Of a stretch of DNA of 64,000 nucleotides, positions 35,265 through 45,920 are shown one piece after another. Below the pieces are notes generated by a model. It was not told the origin of the DNA and did not search any database. It saw only the letters and a program-made list of their open reading frames with translations. Position 1 is the stretch's first letter. Every line of letters starts with the position of its first letter. The stretch comes from Crocodylus rhombifer (lineage: Eukaryota > Chordata > Crocodylia > Crocodylidae): assembly GCA_038503035.1 (NCBI GenBank), contig JAVSML010001156.1:300315-364314 (forward strand), read 5' to 3'. A program made the position numbers and the translations under genes.

Positions 35265-35350
35265 ATAGAGAAGATAGTCTCAGAGCAGAGTAGTATTTCC
35301 CTCATTTTACAGATGAAAAGCAGAAGTATGGAGAGGTAGGTGAGAGGTAT
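35265..35350 (-). repeat. MIR-like SINE fragment (minus)
   Basis: tttccctcattttacagatg aaaagcagaagtatggagag g is the complement of the MIR-type gcctcagtttcctcatctgtaaaat text, here matching attttacagatgaggaaactgaggcacagagag. Confidence 0.75.
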
Positions 35351-35799
35351 GCCTACATGGTACAACAGGATCACCCAAGCTAGGTCTGAATAAGCTAGAG
35401 CAGGTACCAGAAGTGGTGTAGCTGTGTCAGCATTGCATTTGCCCAAGCAAATTATCTCTGCTGAGAAGTAGGTTATATTAGATGAGGTAGAGTGCTGAAC
35501 TATCATGGCTGTACTACTTCAAATATACAGTCTAGCTTGGGTGTCTCCACGCTGCCTTGTGCCAAATAAACACACCCTAAGTAACACAGGAAGCTTGTGC
35601 CAGAGGCAGGAGTTTCACCCAGATTGCCTTACTATAACACAATATTTCCATTCCTTATATAGATCAGTTCTTTGTTAAGTGCTTCATGGGGCCTTTGGTG
35701 GGAATCAGCACAGAACCATGGGCTCCTGGCATGCTGCTGGCTCTAAGAAATACCATCAATAGCATTATTATCAAGAAGGACCCAGTGCTGAAGTCAGTC

Positions 35800-35844
35800 A
35801 CCTTGGACATACCCTTAGTAGAAGACCTTGGACATACCCTTAGT
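35800..35844 (+). repeat. 20-bp direct duplication
   Basis: accttggacatacccttagt is present at 35800-35819 and again, identical, at 35825-35844, separated by agaag. The second copy ends exactly where the hAT-like element at 35845 begins. Confidence 0.9.
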
Positions 35845-36115
35845 CAGAGATTCTGAACCTTTTTAAACTCAAAGACCCCTCGTTAAATTCAAAGCACCCC
35901 GCATTAGACTCAATACACCCTCTGGAAAATGCCTGTTTTTAGCTTTCACTTGTTTTTAAACTATGGAAAAATATTAGAGCACATCTTTGTTGCAAAAAAC
36001 TCAGAAATACCACAACAAGTCAGAATGTTGTTGACAATGTGGATTCTTATTTGAAATCTCTGGCTTTGTCTTGTCAATCATATGTGGGTGTTTACATCCT
36101 AGCTGAGAATTACTG
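35845..36115 (+). mobile_element. hAT-like non-autonomous element, 271 bp
   Basis: Starts CAGAGATTCTGAACCTTTTTAA and ends GCTGAGAATTACTG, whose complement CAGTAATTCTCAGC matches the start at 8 of the first 10 bases. The sequence after the start (aactcaaagacccctcgtta) is typical of this group. The flanking octamers (CCCTTAGT and CCTTAAGG) match only partly, so the duplication is degraded or the element was moved by another route. No ORF. Confidence 0.65.
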
Positions 36116-37204
36116 CCTTAAGGGATCAATCCAGTAGTGACAGGGAAAAATCAGAACCAGAAACAGTGGGTATGAATCTGGGGTAAACTCTTCCGCAGGT
36201 ACTTGGAAGAGCTCCAGTGGGTTAAAAGGTGTGCTGCTCACCTTAGATTTGCATTTTGTTTTCATGCAAAACATGAATTACTAGTTCTCATAAAAGCCAG
36301 TACTGCTTCAAAGCCCAATCAGTAAAGTTTGTCTGGCAGCCACAATAGGTGTTAACTGATGCTGCTACGAAGCTATTTAACCTATCTTCTAATAAACAAA
36401 GATAGCTTTGCTATTGTAACTTTGTGTATTTCCTAATCAAGGGCTTGGTTGTACTGGAAAAGCACAACTCCTGCTTTACGGATGGTCTGGATGTGCATCA
36501 GCCTGGAGAGCTCAGGAGAGATTTATGACACAAAGAAACAATAAAACTATTCCACAAGTCTAAGAGGAAGTAACAAGATAGTAAGCCAGACAGTCAAAAT
36601 ATATACACCAAACCTAAAAACTGGAAATTTATTGGCTCTTAAGAGGAAGAAAAATTCTTGATGTTCTGGCTGGTCATAGCTCCAGCGTCCATGATGAACA
36701 ATAGCCAGGTGTTCAGAATTATTCAAAGTTGCTCTTCCCATGGCTACCTTAAGCCTTGGCCACAATAAGGAAATAACTATCACCTATGCCACCATCAGTT
36801 TAGCTGCTCTTGTGATACCACTGGCAGGAGCCCAGAGCCTGTAACCATCATGTAAATTAATCTTGTTCAGCAGTGGAAATTTTACAACAAAAAAAGGGTA
36901 AGACAAAATGACAAGCACAACAGTGAATTCTCAACTGTTCAGTTCTGTATCAAAGATAACAACTTGCATAACATTTGATAGGTCTTCAACTTAAAAGATT
37001 AAGTTGACCCACTCTAGGCAAATCAAGATTGCCAGACATCTTCCATCTTCACTCACATGCATACTGTTAAATATTTAAGGTCCAGAATGATGAGGATTTA
37101 AGGGAAAGTATTCTTTATGTTCCCTACCTGCTCTTCTTAGTGCAATTATTGGCTTTTATAAATAAACTTGGCCCCAATAAACTTGGCTTATTTTATTTGT
37201 CTTC
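36116..37204. other. Unique AT-rich sequence, nothing recognised
   Basis: No gene or repeat boundary supported; the 78-codon minus frame at 36547-36783 has no domain. Confidence 0.5.
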
Positions 37205-37330
37205 AGATCATTGGAAAGTAGTTGGAAGGGGCTTCATGAGGTCATCAAATCCAGCCACCTAATCAGAGCAAGATTGTCCTTGACTAAACCACTCCCACTA
37301 ACTGTGTGTCTAATTGCACCTATACAAGTG
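37205..37330 (-). mobile_element. CR1-like 3' end fragment (minus)
   Basis: agttggaaggggcttcatga ggtcatcaaatccagcc is the complement of the CR1 3' end (ggctggatttgatgacctc..gaagccccttccaac). What follows (ttgtccttgactaaaccactcc) fits the adjacent untranslated region. Strongly diverged, so an old insertion. Confidence 0.7.
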
Positions 37331-38950
37331 ACGGATTTCTGCCTCAACATGTACTAATTACCATGTCGAACGAGCTTTAGTTAAAATGCCACCACCCACC
37401 CCCCTGCCATTTTGAAGCACAGGACAGTGAATACACATGATACTGTGGGCACCACACCCACGCCCCCTGCCCCACTCCCCGAGTCCCATGCCTCCCCACC
37501 CCAGCTGGGCAGCTTGTCCCAGCCCCAATCTCTCCCACCCTGGTTGATCTCTCCTCAGGCTGTCTTCAGTCAGCAGTCTCTCAGTTCTTCCATGAGCACA
37601 GCCTGGGCCAGACTGGCTGCTCTGCTCTGAAGCCCTTGGCCCCAGCATTCATGGCCTACAAGGGCACTCTCTCTTTTCTCTGGTGAAAACCCTCATCCAA
37701 TAATAGGGCAGGGGTTTCCCATTACAAAATTAGCAGCCCTGCAGCTTGCAGTTTATGGCCTTACATTCACCGGCTTCCCAGTAGCAGTGGTGTGGACCTC
37801 TGTTACAGCTATGAATTTAGGAAATCTGCATTTTTTCTGCCTCACAGATTGATTTGCTGTATGATCTGAGATAGAGCCCTTTATTTCTTATTGCCTCTGT
37901 TTCCCCTCCAAACTTCTTCTGTATTGGCTGGAAAATACTGGTGGCACAACCACATATTTTTGTAGCATCCAGAACAATGGACCTGGGATTTGGGTTTGGG
38001 ATTCAAGGCAGTTCTCTTTCCTGTAATCCAAGCAATCAGATAACAATGTACAAGACACAAAAGATTAATTTAATTTCCTCTGAATCTTGTTGTAAAAAGC
38101 ACAGTAACACAGGGACCCAGATTAATTTATTGTGGAAAGATCCAAAAGCAACTAATTTAGAAAACAGTATATATACTAGCATTTTAGCCCTGTTTTGAAA
38201 CAAGATTTCCAGCCTGCTCCATGCAGAGTGACAGACAGAATGACACACAGCCTTCAGATAACAAACAGTTATGAGAAATGTTGATTCTTCTGACCACAGT
38301 GGGCTGCAAAAATTCACACAGGCTTTGTGGAAAAGTCCTTCACCTCTGGACGTAACCCACTGGTACAACACCCTATTAGGACCTGCCAGTTCAGAGTAAA
38401 TAACTTTCATCTGGCTGGAGAAACTATGTATGTAAAAGCAAATCTGGCAGTCTTCCTTGGAGCTGTGTGCACTGTAGTTTAAGCAAGATAAACATACATT
38501 ATTCTACAGGACAAATCATTTCCATAGCTTGGTGATGCTATTTACTGCTGTATAAGCCCATCTATGTAAGTAAAGGCCAAACTGTGTCACAGCCCTGCAT
38601 TGGCATGCAACAGCCATGCAAAAGGGCTTCTTTTTTTCACAAACTATACACTAAGTAATGACATAAAAGCCTCCCCTCTTTTCTGCAGGTTACAACACCC
38701 ACATCCAATACTCGTTAATGCTCTTTAATGCTCTCTTTAATGCTCAAGAGAGCACAGAAACTGTTTGCTCCCATTCTGGCCCATTCCCAGAGAGTCATCC
38801 TCATGAAAGGGCATGGAAGAGACAGGAGCGTAGTTGTCAAACTGGAGAATCAATTAATTAGATTGCTGATCCTCTTATTCCTTTGGTCCAAGTACATCCA
38901 AACTGGAAATCCATACACTGGGAATATAGAAGTGGATGGGCTCTATTAAT
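37331..38950. other. Unique sequence with small repeats
   Basis: Contains a GC-rich patch (37390-37620), a MIR-like scrap (37800-37915) and a short (ttaatgctc)n run at about 38716-38745. The frames at 37941-38198 (plus), 38036-38410 (minus) and 38728-38949 (plus) show no domain. Confidence 0.45.
37800..37915 (+). repeat. MIR-like SINE fragment (plus)
   Basis: tgctgtatgatctgagatag agccctttatttcttattgc ctctgtttccc follows the MIR core order ctgtgtgacct..gcaagtcacttaacctctctg..cagtttccc, with clear divergence. Confidence 0.5.
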
Positions 38951-39783
38951 GGCCAGTCACATTCTTCTGGTCCAACTCTACTGAAGTAATAAAGGAAGAG
39001 CAGTTGCAAAGGCTTGCTGTTGGTAATGTTTTCCAGACACAGCTCTAGTGGGTAAAGCTGTCTTTTGAACTCCGTGAGGGTGTCTCATATTTCCTGCAAA
39101 GATTCTCAGCCATTTGGAGCAACTGGAACCAGCTCAGAATGATTTCCAAGGTTCTTTCCTTCACAAAAGGTTCAAAATCATCATCATCTAAGGCAAGTTC
39201 TCTGCACTCCCTTAGAAACACTGAATTTGGTGATTTGGTAGCTGCTCTGTTGGTATTCAATACAACTCTCCCTTATAAACAGCTTCAGTCTATTCCATTC
39301 TCTTAACAATTGCCACACCTCTTGGGAAAATGCAATAATTCCAGCTAGATTGTATCATAACTTCATAACAAAACGTGTGTGGTGATGACCATTAATTTAC
39401 AACCGGGCCTTAGATCTGTCAGCAGCATTGACCTTGAATAATGGGGACTAATCCAGTGTAATATAGTTAAGAGATGGGTCCACTGTTAAGAGATCGGTCT
39501 AAAGTCTCTCACATGCCCTTGAGGGTTGTTCTGAACTAGTGATCCTAGGCAACTTGCACTGAAAATAGTGTTTACTCCATCCGCAGGAATTATAGCCAAG
39601 TTTGGAGTTCATGGACAACAGGTTAGTGCATCAGCACTGTATTGCTTCTTTCCAAAGGATTCTGAATGCTGAGCTCATAGCCGGTGCATCTTTTCCTTAG
39701 CAAATGAAAATGCAAATCAATGCACTGATAGTGTTGGAGTGATGTTGTAATCGTGAAAGTCCAGGAAATATGAGCCAAAGATT

Positions 39784-39955
39784 TTTGTGTGTGATAGCTT
39801 TTATTGGACTACCTGCCTGATTGCAATAGATTTGGGCAAGCTTTGGCAAGACATCTTTCTGAAGGTCTTCTGGAGAAGAATGCCTGCATTTGAGAGCTTG
39901 CCTAAATTTATCCCAACAATGCAGTTGGTCCAATAACAGATATCACCCACACAAA
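39784..39955. repeat. Inverted-repeat (foldback) insert, arms about 60 bp
   Basis: The left arm (ttgtgtgtgatagctttta ttggactacc...gatttgggcaagctt, 39784-39843) is the inverse of the right arm (39894-39955: gagcttgcctaaatttatcc ... ttggtccaataacagatatc acc). The match is imperfect. A spacer of about 50 bases separates them. The same tail occurs once at 18829-18870. It is inserted in the RNase H part of the Gypsy-like remnant. Confidence 0.75.
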
Positions 39956-41144
39956 TCCTTAGCTCTCACAGATCAGTGCATTGTTATTTGTCCATTCCTG
40001 GAACTGAGCACCACACAAACACGCTCAAAATTTCTCAGTGACACCCATCATAAGGCCAAGAATTCCTATTTATGTAAGAGAGATAATGTCACACTTTTGG
40101 AGAGACTACTCATCTGGCAAAATACAGAGGGCTTCATTTGCCTTCTGGGGATAACATTCCTCTTAAGTTATCCAAACTGGCATCCGTATATAGAACAAAA
40201 ATTTGCTTTGATCAAAGGTAGAAACAGGGCATGAGTCAGACAATTAATGATTTCCCAGAAAAACTTGTGCTGATCTAATGATTTCCCAGAGGTCTTTCCT
40301 CTCATCCTATCAATTCCCATAGGATTTCAGTGGATTACAGTGTAAAGTTTCGAAGACCTTTTGGTTTTGCCTTACATTTCCTTTTCTTCTTCTGGACTGA
40401 CATCATTTTTCATGAATTGGTGGTATGTTCCCTAAATCAGAACGTTCTTGGCTTTCTGTAATATTATGGGAAGAATAATGTACTAAGAGCCTCCAATTTT
40501 TGAGGCTCTGTATTTAAAGTTTTCTGCGATACAACGTTCCCACATATTTGATTGTTCTACAGAACTAGTATTTATCAACTGGTAACTTTTGTTTCTAGGC
40601 TTCTAGCCAGTTTAATGTGTACAGGATTTTTTTTCAACGTGCTTCTTCAGACCCTAATACCATCAGGTCATCCAAACAGACAGATACCTGTAAATTCATG
40701 TCTCCCACAATTTCTCCAGGAGATGCTGAAAAGCTGCAGATGCCTAGGGGTAGGCATTTGAACTGACAGAAACCCAAAGGGAAGATGAAAGTTATCTTCT
40801 TTTTATCATCCTGAGCCAGCAGGATCTTGCAATATCCAATGTGAAGGGCTGGGACTGGGACTAAAAATTCACTGCTCCTTAGCCAGTAGCCCAAGGCATC
40901 CTCCACACAAATCACAGTAAATTGAAAAACTACAGTGTGTTTGTTAAGTTCCAGAATAGTCTACACAGATGTTTGTCTTTCCATTTATCTTCCTAAGCAC
41001 TGCTATGGAGGAGATATGCAGGCTGCACAGTTCAGCAATATATAATGTTTTCAAGCATTTCCTGGATATGACGTTGGACATCGTCCACCATAGACAGAGA
41101 AATTTTCCAACACTGCTCCCTAAAAGGTCATGGATGTTCTAGTC

Positions 41145-41956
41145 CAGTGGTTCTCAACCTTTTTCATACTAGGACCCATTTTCCAAGAGCACTTGTCCTG
41201 ACCCTTCCCTCCTCTCCCCCCTGCCCCAGGCTCTGCCAGCGCCCAACTCACAATCCCCTGCCCCCTGGCACCTGTCACCCTCAAGCCACATCCCTCTGCA
41301 CCACAGGCCATGCTGGTGCCCCCCACTCCCAATCTGCAGTTCCCTGCATCCCCCCCACTCCCAGCTGCCTCCATCCCACTTAGGCCAGAGCTCAAGCAGC
41401 GAGTGCAGGCCCCTACATGTATGGGCTCTGGCTCCATGCCACCAGCCCAGACACGCAGCTCCCCGCTGCAAAGGAGCACCCCTGCCTCCTTCCTTCTCTA
41501 AAGGGCCCCACATCTTCTCCCCCAGCTCTTCCTGCGCTGCCACAGCCTTGCTCCTGGCCACTGTCCCTAGCGTCCACTGTCCCCAGTGCAAGCAGGCAGG
41601 CATGTGTGTGCATGTGTACACACACACACACACACACACATACAGCCCCCCCGCCACCCTTCTAAGCAGTCCCCTGGAACTCCATCCCCAACTCCCCATA
41701 CTTGCCTGTGTCCAGCGGCTGAAGCTTCTCCCATGACCTGGCCTCACTCTATGCTGGCCCACATGCGTCTATGTGCACAGACTCACATGTGCCCACCGCC
41801 TCCAATTATCCCAGGCAGCTGCTTACAGGCTGCAACACTGCCAGCCTACAAGGGGAAAACCATGCTTTCACGGGTTTTCTGGGGACCTGCTTGCAACCCT
41901 TTCAAATATTCTTGTGACCCACTTTTGTGTCGTGACCCACCAGTTGAGACATGCTG
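41145..41956 (+). mobile_element. hAT-like element, 812 bp, perfect 8-bp duplication, inside the Gypsy remnant
   Basis: Starts CAGTGGTTCTCAACCTTTTT, a classical hAT terminus, and ends CAGTTGAGACATGCTG. TTCTAGTC is found at 41137-41144 and again at 41957-41964, an exact 8-bp duplication. The retrotransposon sequence resumes on the far side. The interior is GC-rich, contains a (CA)n tract and has no transposase. The 197-aa minus and 164-aa plus frames over it are artefacts. Confidence 0.92.
41618..41640 (+). repeat. (CA)n microsatellite
   Basis: About 11 CA units directly preceded by catgtgtgtgcatgtgtac, so the array has a short TG half and a longer CA half that can fold back. Confidence 0.95.
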
Positions 41957-42225
41957 TTCTAGTCAATATCATGCTCAATTCCTTTCCAATTCTCACTCCT
42001 ATAGTGATAGCACCTTTGCCAGAATATTTTTCTCAGACAATTCACTTCTCCATCAGCAAGTTTCCAAAGAAAAACTTTGAAGTGTCTCCTGATGAGGCCT
42101 GAGACTCACACTGGACTCTTATAAACGTTCTCCATCGCAAAGAGGGCAGCTAACCACTGAGCTTTTCTTACTACAGTGTCATGAGTTGTCATGTTAGTAA
42201 TCAGTATAGTCAATTTTTCATTGAA

Positions 42226-42950
42226 TCAAAAAAAAATAGGGCTGGAAGGGACCTCTGGAGGTCATCTAATCCAACCCTAAGGCAGTAATCATCCAAAACA
42301 TCCTATCTAATCCTTGTCTAAAAAATTACAGAAAACTCCACAGACAATCCTGACAAATAGGAGACAAGATGTAGTGCCCTACCTTGCCACAGGTAAATGA
42401 GGAGGACAATGACAGCTGCTGCAAGGGTTCTTAAAATATGCTCAGAAAGAGGGCCATGCCCCCTGCTACAAAGGAAGGCAACCTCCCCTCTCCCGCACAG
42501 TCTATACCCCTGATCATAGGGTGAAATTCCTTTCTGACACAAAATATGGAGATTGATCTAACCCTGAGCACAAGGGCAAGACTCTCTAGCTAGGAACATC
42601 CAGGCTTTAGTCCCAACACGAGCACTGGCACACCCCAGTCAAAACCTTGGCCTTGACCGCAACCAACACCCTATGCTTCTAAGGGAAGGCAAAAAAAGAT
42701 GCTGACGTGTATCAAAGGAACCAGGGGGTGGGGGGAAGAAAATCTATCACAACCCCTTGTGGAAACCAGAAAGCCCAGAAGCATGGGAAATACCAATAGT
42801 AGAGCACAGGCATAGCAACTTCTAGATCATCTCTGACTAATGCTTATCTAACCTCTTGTTGAACACCTCTGATGATTGAAATTCCACAACTTTTTGCTAG
42901 ACATAGTCCACTGCCTCTCTATTCAAACAGTGAAGAAGGTTGGGGGGCGG
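42226..42950 (-). mobile_element. CR1 fragment, 3' end (minus)
   Basis: agggctggaagggacctctg gaggtcatctaatccaaccc is the complement of a standard CR1 3' end. Further on, cttatctaacctcttgttga acacctctgatgattg and cactgcctctctattcaaac agt continue as diverged 3' ORF and untranslated sequence. The middle (42330-42800) is only partly alignable and may include later insertions. Confidence 0.65.
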
Positions 42951-43402
42951 GGGGGTTCTTGCAAATAAGGCTATGATTCTCTTGCAGGAAGAGGGGGTGG
43001 GGGTTTCTTCCAATGGTTGCACTGTCATTTGTACTTTTTAGACAAGTACTTGTGAATAACCATTTTTATTCAGCTCTAGCAGGTACCAACAGTGGTGTTT
43101 TGCCAGTATACCTTATTAACTCCATTGGTAATTCAGGTATTTTCTCTGTACTTCCTGTATTTTTTCACAGGCTGCCAACAGTGAATGGATTATCAGTGTG
43201 TTCAGGCATAGCACCCCTTCTAGCTTACAGTAATTAGAAGGTGCACGCAAAAGGTCCCCATCAACACACACATCAGAACAAACTAGGCCTGCAGTGTTCA
43301 ACTCTTTTCTAATAATCCATTCAGTATATTACTTAATGCACAATAATATATCCTTGGTAGGAATATTCATTTTCTGCATGGCCACACAGAGACTGCAAAC
43401 AA

Positions 43403-43955
43403 TTAAACATCCCTAGTAGTAGAAGAAGCAGCTGTTTCGTTTAAGTGCAACATTCTGTCCCTGTACTCATGACAGGACAGATCATTGATCCTAATGAAAT
43501 AGCATTTCACTACAGATCCATCTTTCTGGCTCTTATCATCACTTTGTTCTGTTTCTTCAGTTTTTTCTTGGACTGTACTTTCCAAATCACGAAGACAGAC
43601 CTTCCTTTTTTCCTCCCACTTCACAGTAATATGTCCATCTTGGTTATACGTCATAGTAAAAGATTCTCACTGCTATCTTGCTAACTGCTGAAGCTTGCAG
43701 ATCCCTGTACCTTAAGTCTTGGAAGCTGTGTCTCTGTTTGGAGCTCAACAACTTTATGTTAGTCTCTGGATTTCTTGTGTAAGTCCTTTCACTATCAATG
43801 TCCTTGGAGCTAGATTGTCTCTCTACTCCTTCGACTTCTTCCTTCTGCTGGGTTAAACTGAGGACTCTCTTGGACTCCCTTAGCCAAATATGGTTAGGAT
43901 CATCTGTATGTCTGTCTGTCCATAACACTTCAGTCACACTGTGATTGGCTGACAA
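43403..43955 (-). other. Possible decayed coding segment, unknown protein
   Basis: Two minus-strand frames of 103 codons (43955-43644) and 83 codons (43654-43403) overlap by 11 bases. Together they read as one hydrophilic, Lys/Glu-rich sequence with a single shift. The upstream frame has KEEVEGVERQSSSKDIDSER; the downstream one has DGHITVKWEEKRKVCLRDLE. I do not recognise the family. It may be a retrogene or host-exon remnant, or two neighbouring chance ORFs in moderately AT-rich DNA. Confidence 0.25.
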
Positions 43956-43966
43956 ACAGCCAATCA
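43942..43966. repeat. 10-bp-arm hairpin carrying two opposed CCAAT boxes
   Basis: TGATTGGCTG (43942-43951) and CAGCCAATCA (43957-43966) are exact complements with loop acaaa. Each arm holds a GCCAATCA NF-Y-type site in opposite orientation. It lies beside tandem ctgtctgt / cagacagac stretches (43905-44020). Confidence 0.85.
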
Positions 43967-44039
43967 GAGTGCGAATACATATCTGGACAGTCAGTGACAG
44001 TGTGGACAGGCAAACAGACAGACAGCTTCTTTAGTATTA

Positions 44040-44660
44040 GAATGATGGTGACAGTGTGGCAGAGCACTGCCATGATGGCAGAGACCCAGGGAATGGAGCA
44101 GGGGCACATCTGGCCTGACCCCCCCCACTCCCGGCAGGTAGCAACAATGGAGCAGGGGGGAGGGGCAAGGCCACCCGAGCTGGCCTCACCCCCCTTCCCT
44201 GTGCTCCTTGGAGGTGACAGAGGCAGCGTGGGGGGGAAGTGGGGTCAGGACTGCAGGGGGGCGAAGCAACCAGCATTGGCCTTGGCCCTCCCTTCCCCCC
44301 TTCCATTGTCGCTGCCTGCAGGGCCAACGTAGCAGTGGTGGGGGGAGGAGCGGGGCTGACATGGCAGCAGCAGTCAAGGGGGAGGGGAAGGGTGGGCCCA
44401 GGCCCAACACGGTGAGGAGGGAGGAGTAAGCCTGGGTTGGAGGAGCAGCGGGCATGGAGCAGCAGCAGTGGGGGGCGGGGAATGAGCCTACTTCTCCCCC
44501 ACCCTGCACTCCTCCACATCAGCCATGAGCCCACTCCTCCTATCCCCTCACCACCACCATATCAGCCCAGGCCTGCTGCTCCCCCTCTACCACTGTCGCG
44601 GGGAGGGGGGGAGTGGGCCCAGGGCTTCATCCCCTCCTCCTCTGCCCCCATCATTTTTGA
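44040..44660. other. GC-rich block, unassigned
   Basis: Composition rises sharply (runs of gggggg and cccccc; repeated ggagcagcagcagtgggg). It resembles the interiors of the GC-rich hAT elements, but no terminus or 8-bp duplication was found. Frames of 112, 165, 107 and 107 codons on both strands are compositional. Confidence 0.4.
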
Positions 44661-44891
44661 CAGGCAATTGGCTAGTTTCTTTATAAAGCCTACTCTTTTA
44701 GAATCTGCTACTTTTACTACTGTCTTGGTAGCAATTTTTCCAGTCTCTAAATGTAGGTAGAAAGCTTCTTGCCCCCTCTGATTGTTGGCATTACTGATTG
44801 TTGGAAATGAAGTTTGCAGTATACTCCATGGTTCTAAATGTATAAGTGCCAAAAAAACCACTTCCTCCAATCCTGGGGTTATGGACTGTCA

Positions 44892-45379
44892 GGCCACATC
44901 CACATGTGGCGTAGACATTTGGTTCCCCGGGAACAGCTAGCGGCAGCTAGACTTGTGCCGCTACAAGTTGTCCCCGGGGAATGCCTGTGCCGCACGCTCC
45001 CTGGCACATAGCAAGTTACCCCAGGTGGGGTATGGGAGACTGGGGCCAGCATTGGTCTGTCTCCAGCAGCCTTACCTGGGGTCCTGAGGGCCTCCCAGGG
45101 CTGCAGCATCAGTGACCCAGGCATGTGGAGCCTGGCTGGCAGCTAGAGCATGGCCCTGGCCAGCCCGGTTCTGGTTTGGGGCAGCGCAAGCTACAGCCAT
45201 GTCTGCCGCCCTGATTTTTTGATGCATTTTTTTTTTTAAATCCTGTTATCTAATTTTGGCTCCACACTGCAAACATACAGCTCAGAGAACCTTTTCACAT
45301 GAACCACATGCATTTTACAGCACCTCAAAACCCTTTGAGGCACCACATAGTGCATGTTCCCATTCATCTGGATGCGCCC
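44892..45379. mobile_element. Short inverted-repeat DNA transposon with TCA duplication, family M4 copy 2
   Basis: Starts GGCCACATCCACATGTGG and ends CATTCATCTGGATGCGCCC. TCA lies on both sides (44889-44891 and 45380-45382). The interior shares cttacctggggtcctgaggg and tagcaagttaccccagg with the copies at 27519 and 52261. No ORF. Confidence 0.8.
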
Positions 45380-45382
45380 TCA

Positions 45383-45920
45383 AAGTACAGATGATATCCA
45401 TGATTCCTGAGAAGTTTGGGGTTTTTTTGCACATGGCACCTGCCACTCCTGCATCATTTCAAAGGTCAGTTGTAACCAGGTGTCAAATCTTCATAAACAA
45501 AAGGATTGTCAGCATATCCACAGGAAAGAACAACTCATATTCATTGTAGAGCTCCCATAAAATGGGTCTGAACAGTCTTTTCAAATGCTTGCCTCAGGGT
45601 CTCCTCCTCCAAATCAGGTGGTGCAGCAGTACCTGAAAGTGGAGGGGGTGCACTTAGTCTAAGAAACCTACATGTTAGCCATAGGCTTTTGCTCTTGCAA
45701 ATTTAACAACTACACACACACTGGGTTGTGCATGGTTTTTTTGTGTGTGTGTGATTTGATATGGGCAAGATGGCCCTGTTGTTATGGCCATGTGCTCAGC
45801 ATATGGCAAGCTGGGGCCTGTATCTCGGGAAAATATGTAAAACCCTCTGGCCTCATTGGCCAGAGGATTCAGGGATTCTTCGGGGAGACTGGCTGGGAGA
45901 AAGACTGAAATGTGACCCTC
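45383..45920. other. Unassigned flank of the inverted CR1
   Basis: No gene is recognised. A (TG)n stretch lies at about 45738-45752. The 9-mer TGAAATGTG at 45907-45915, repeated at the other side of the CR1, is a candidate target duplication. Confidence 0.4.

Larger units (their letters stand above)
39600..42110 (-). pseudogene. Ty3/Gypsy-like retrotransposon pol remnant, split by a hAT
   Basis: On the minus strand, reading downwards: a segment before RT (41957-42110 and 40920-41144); an RT core (40915-40634) with DDVQ..IQEML before it, PLGFCQFKCLPLGIC and a CLDDLM box in place of YLDDI (40664-40678); an RNase H start with YTDAS (about 40179-40190); an EFLAL block near 40060; and a SADAL end (about 39619-39641). 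The order RT then RNase H fits Ty3/Gypsy. Frames are broken by stops and shifts, and a foldback repeat lies inside the RNase H part. No LTRs or integrase were recognised. The family is inferred from these motifs. Confidence 0.65.
42951..44039. other. Unassigned sequence with a possible decayed coding segment
   Basis: Contains G-rich patches (about 42942-42957 and 42990-43010), a candidate decayed frame (43403-43955, minus) and a CCAAT-bearing hairpin (43942-43966), listed separately. Nothing else is recognised. Confidence 0.4.

Noticed and set aside
41586..42080. 164-codon plus ORF beginning in Cys/His repeats
   Set aside because: It is translated from a (CA)n tract and crosses the right border of a hAT insertion.
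43905..44020. ctgtctgt / cagacaga runs as a functional dyad
   Set aside because: Low-complexity tetranucleotide-like repeats of this length arise often, and no partner structure supports a function.
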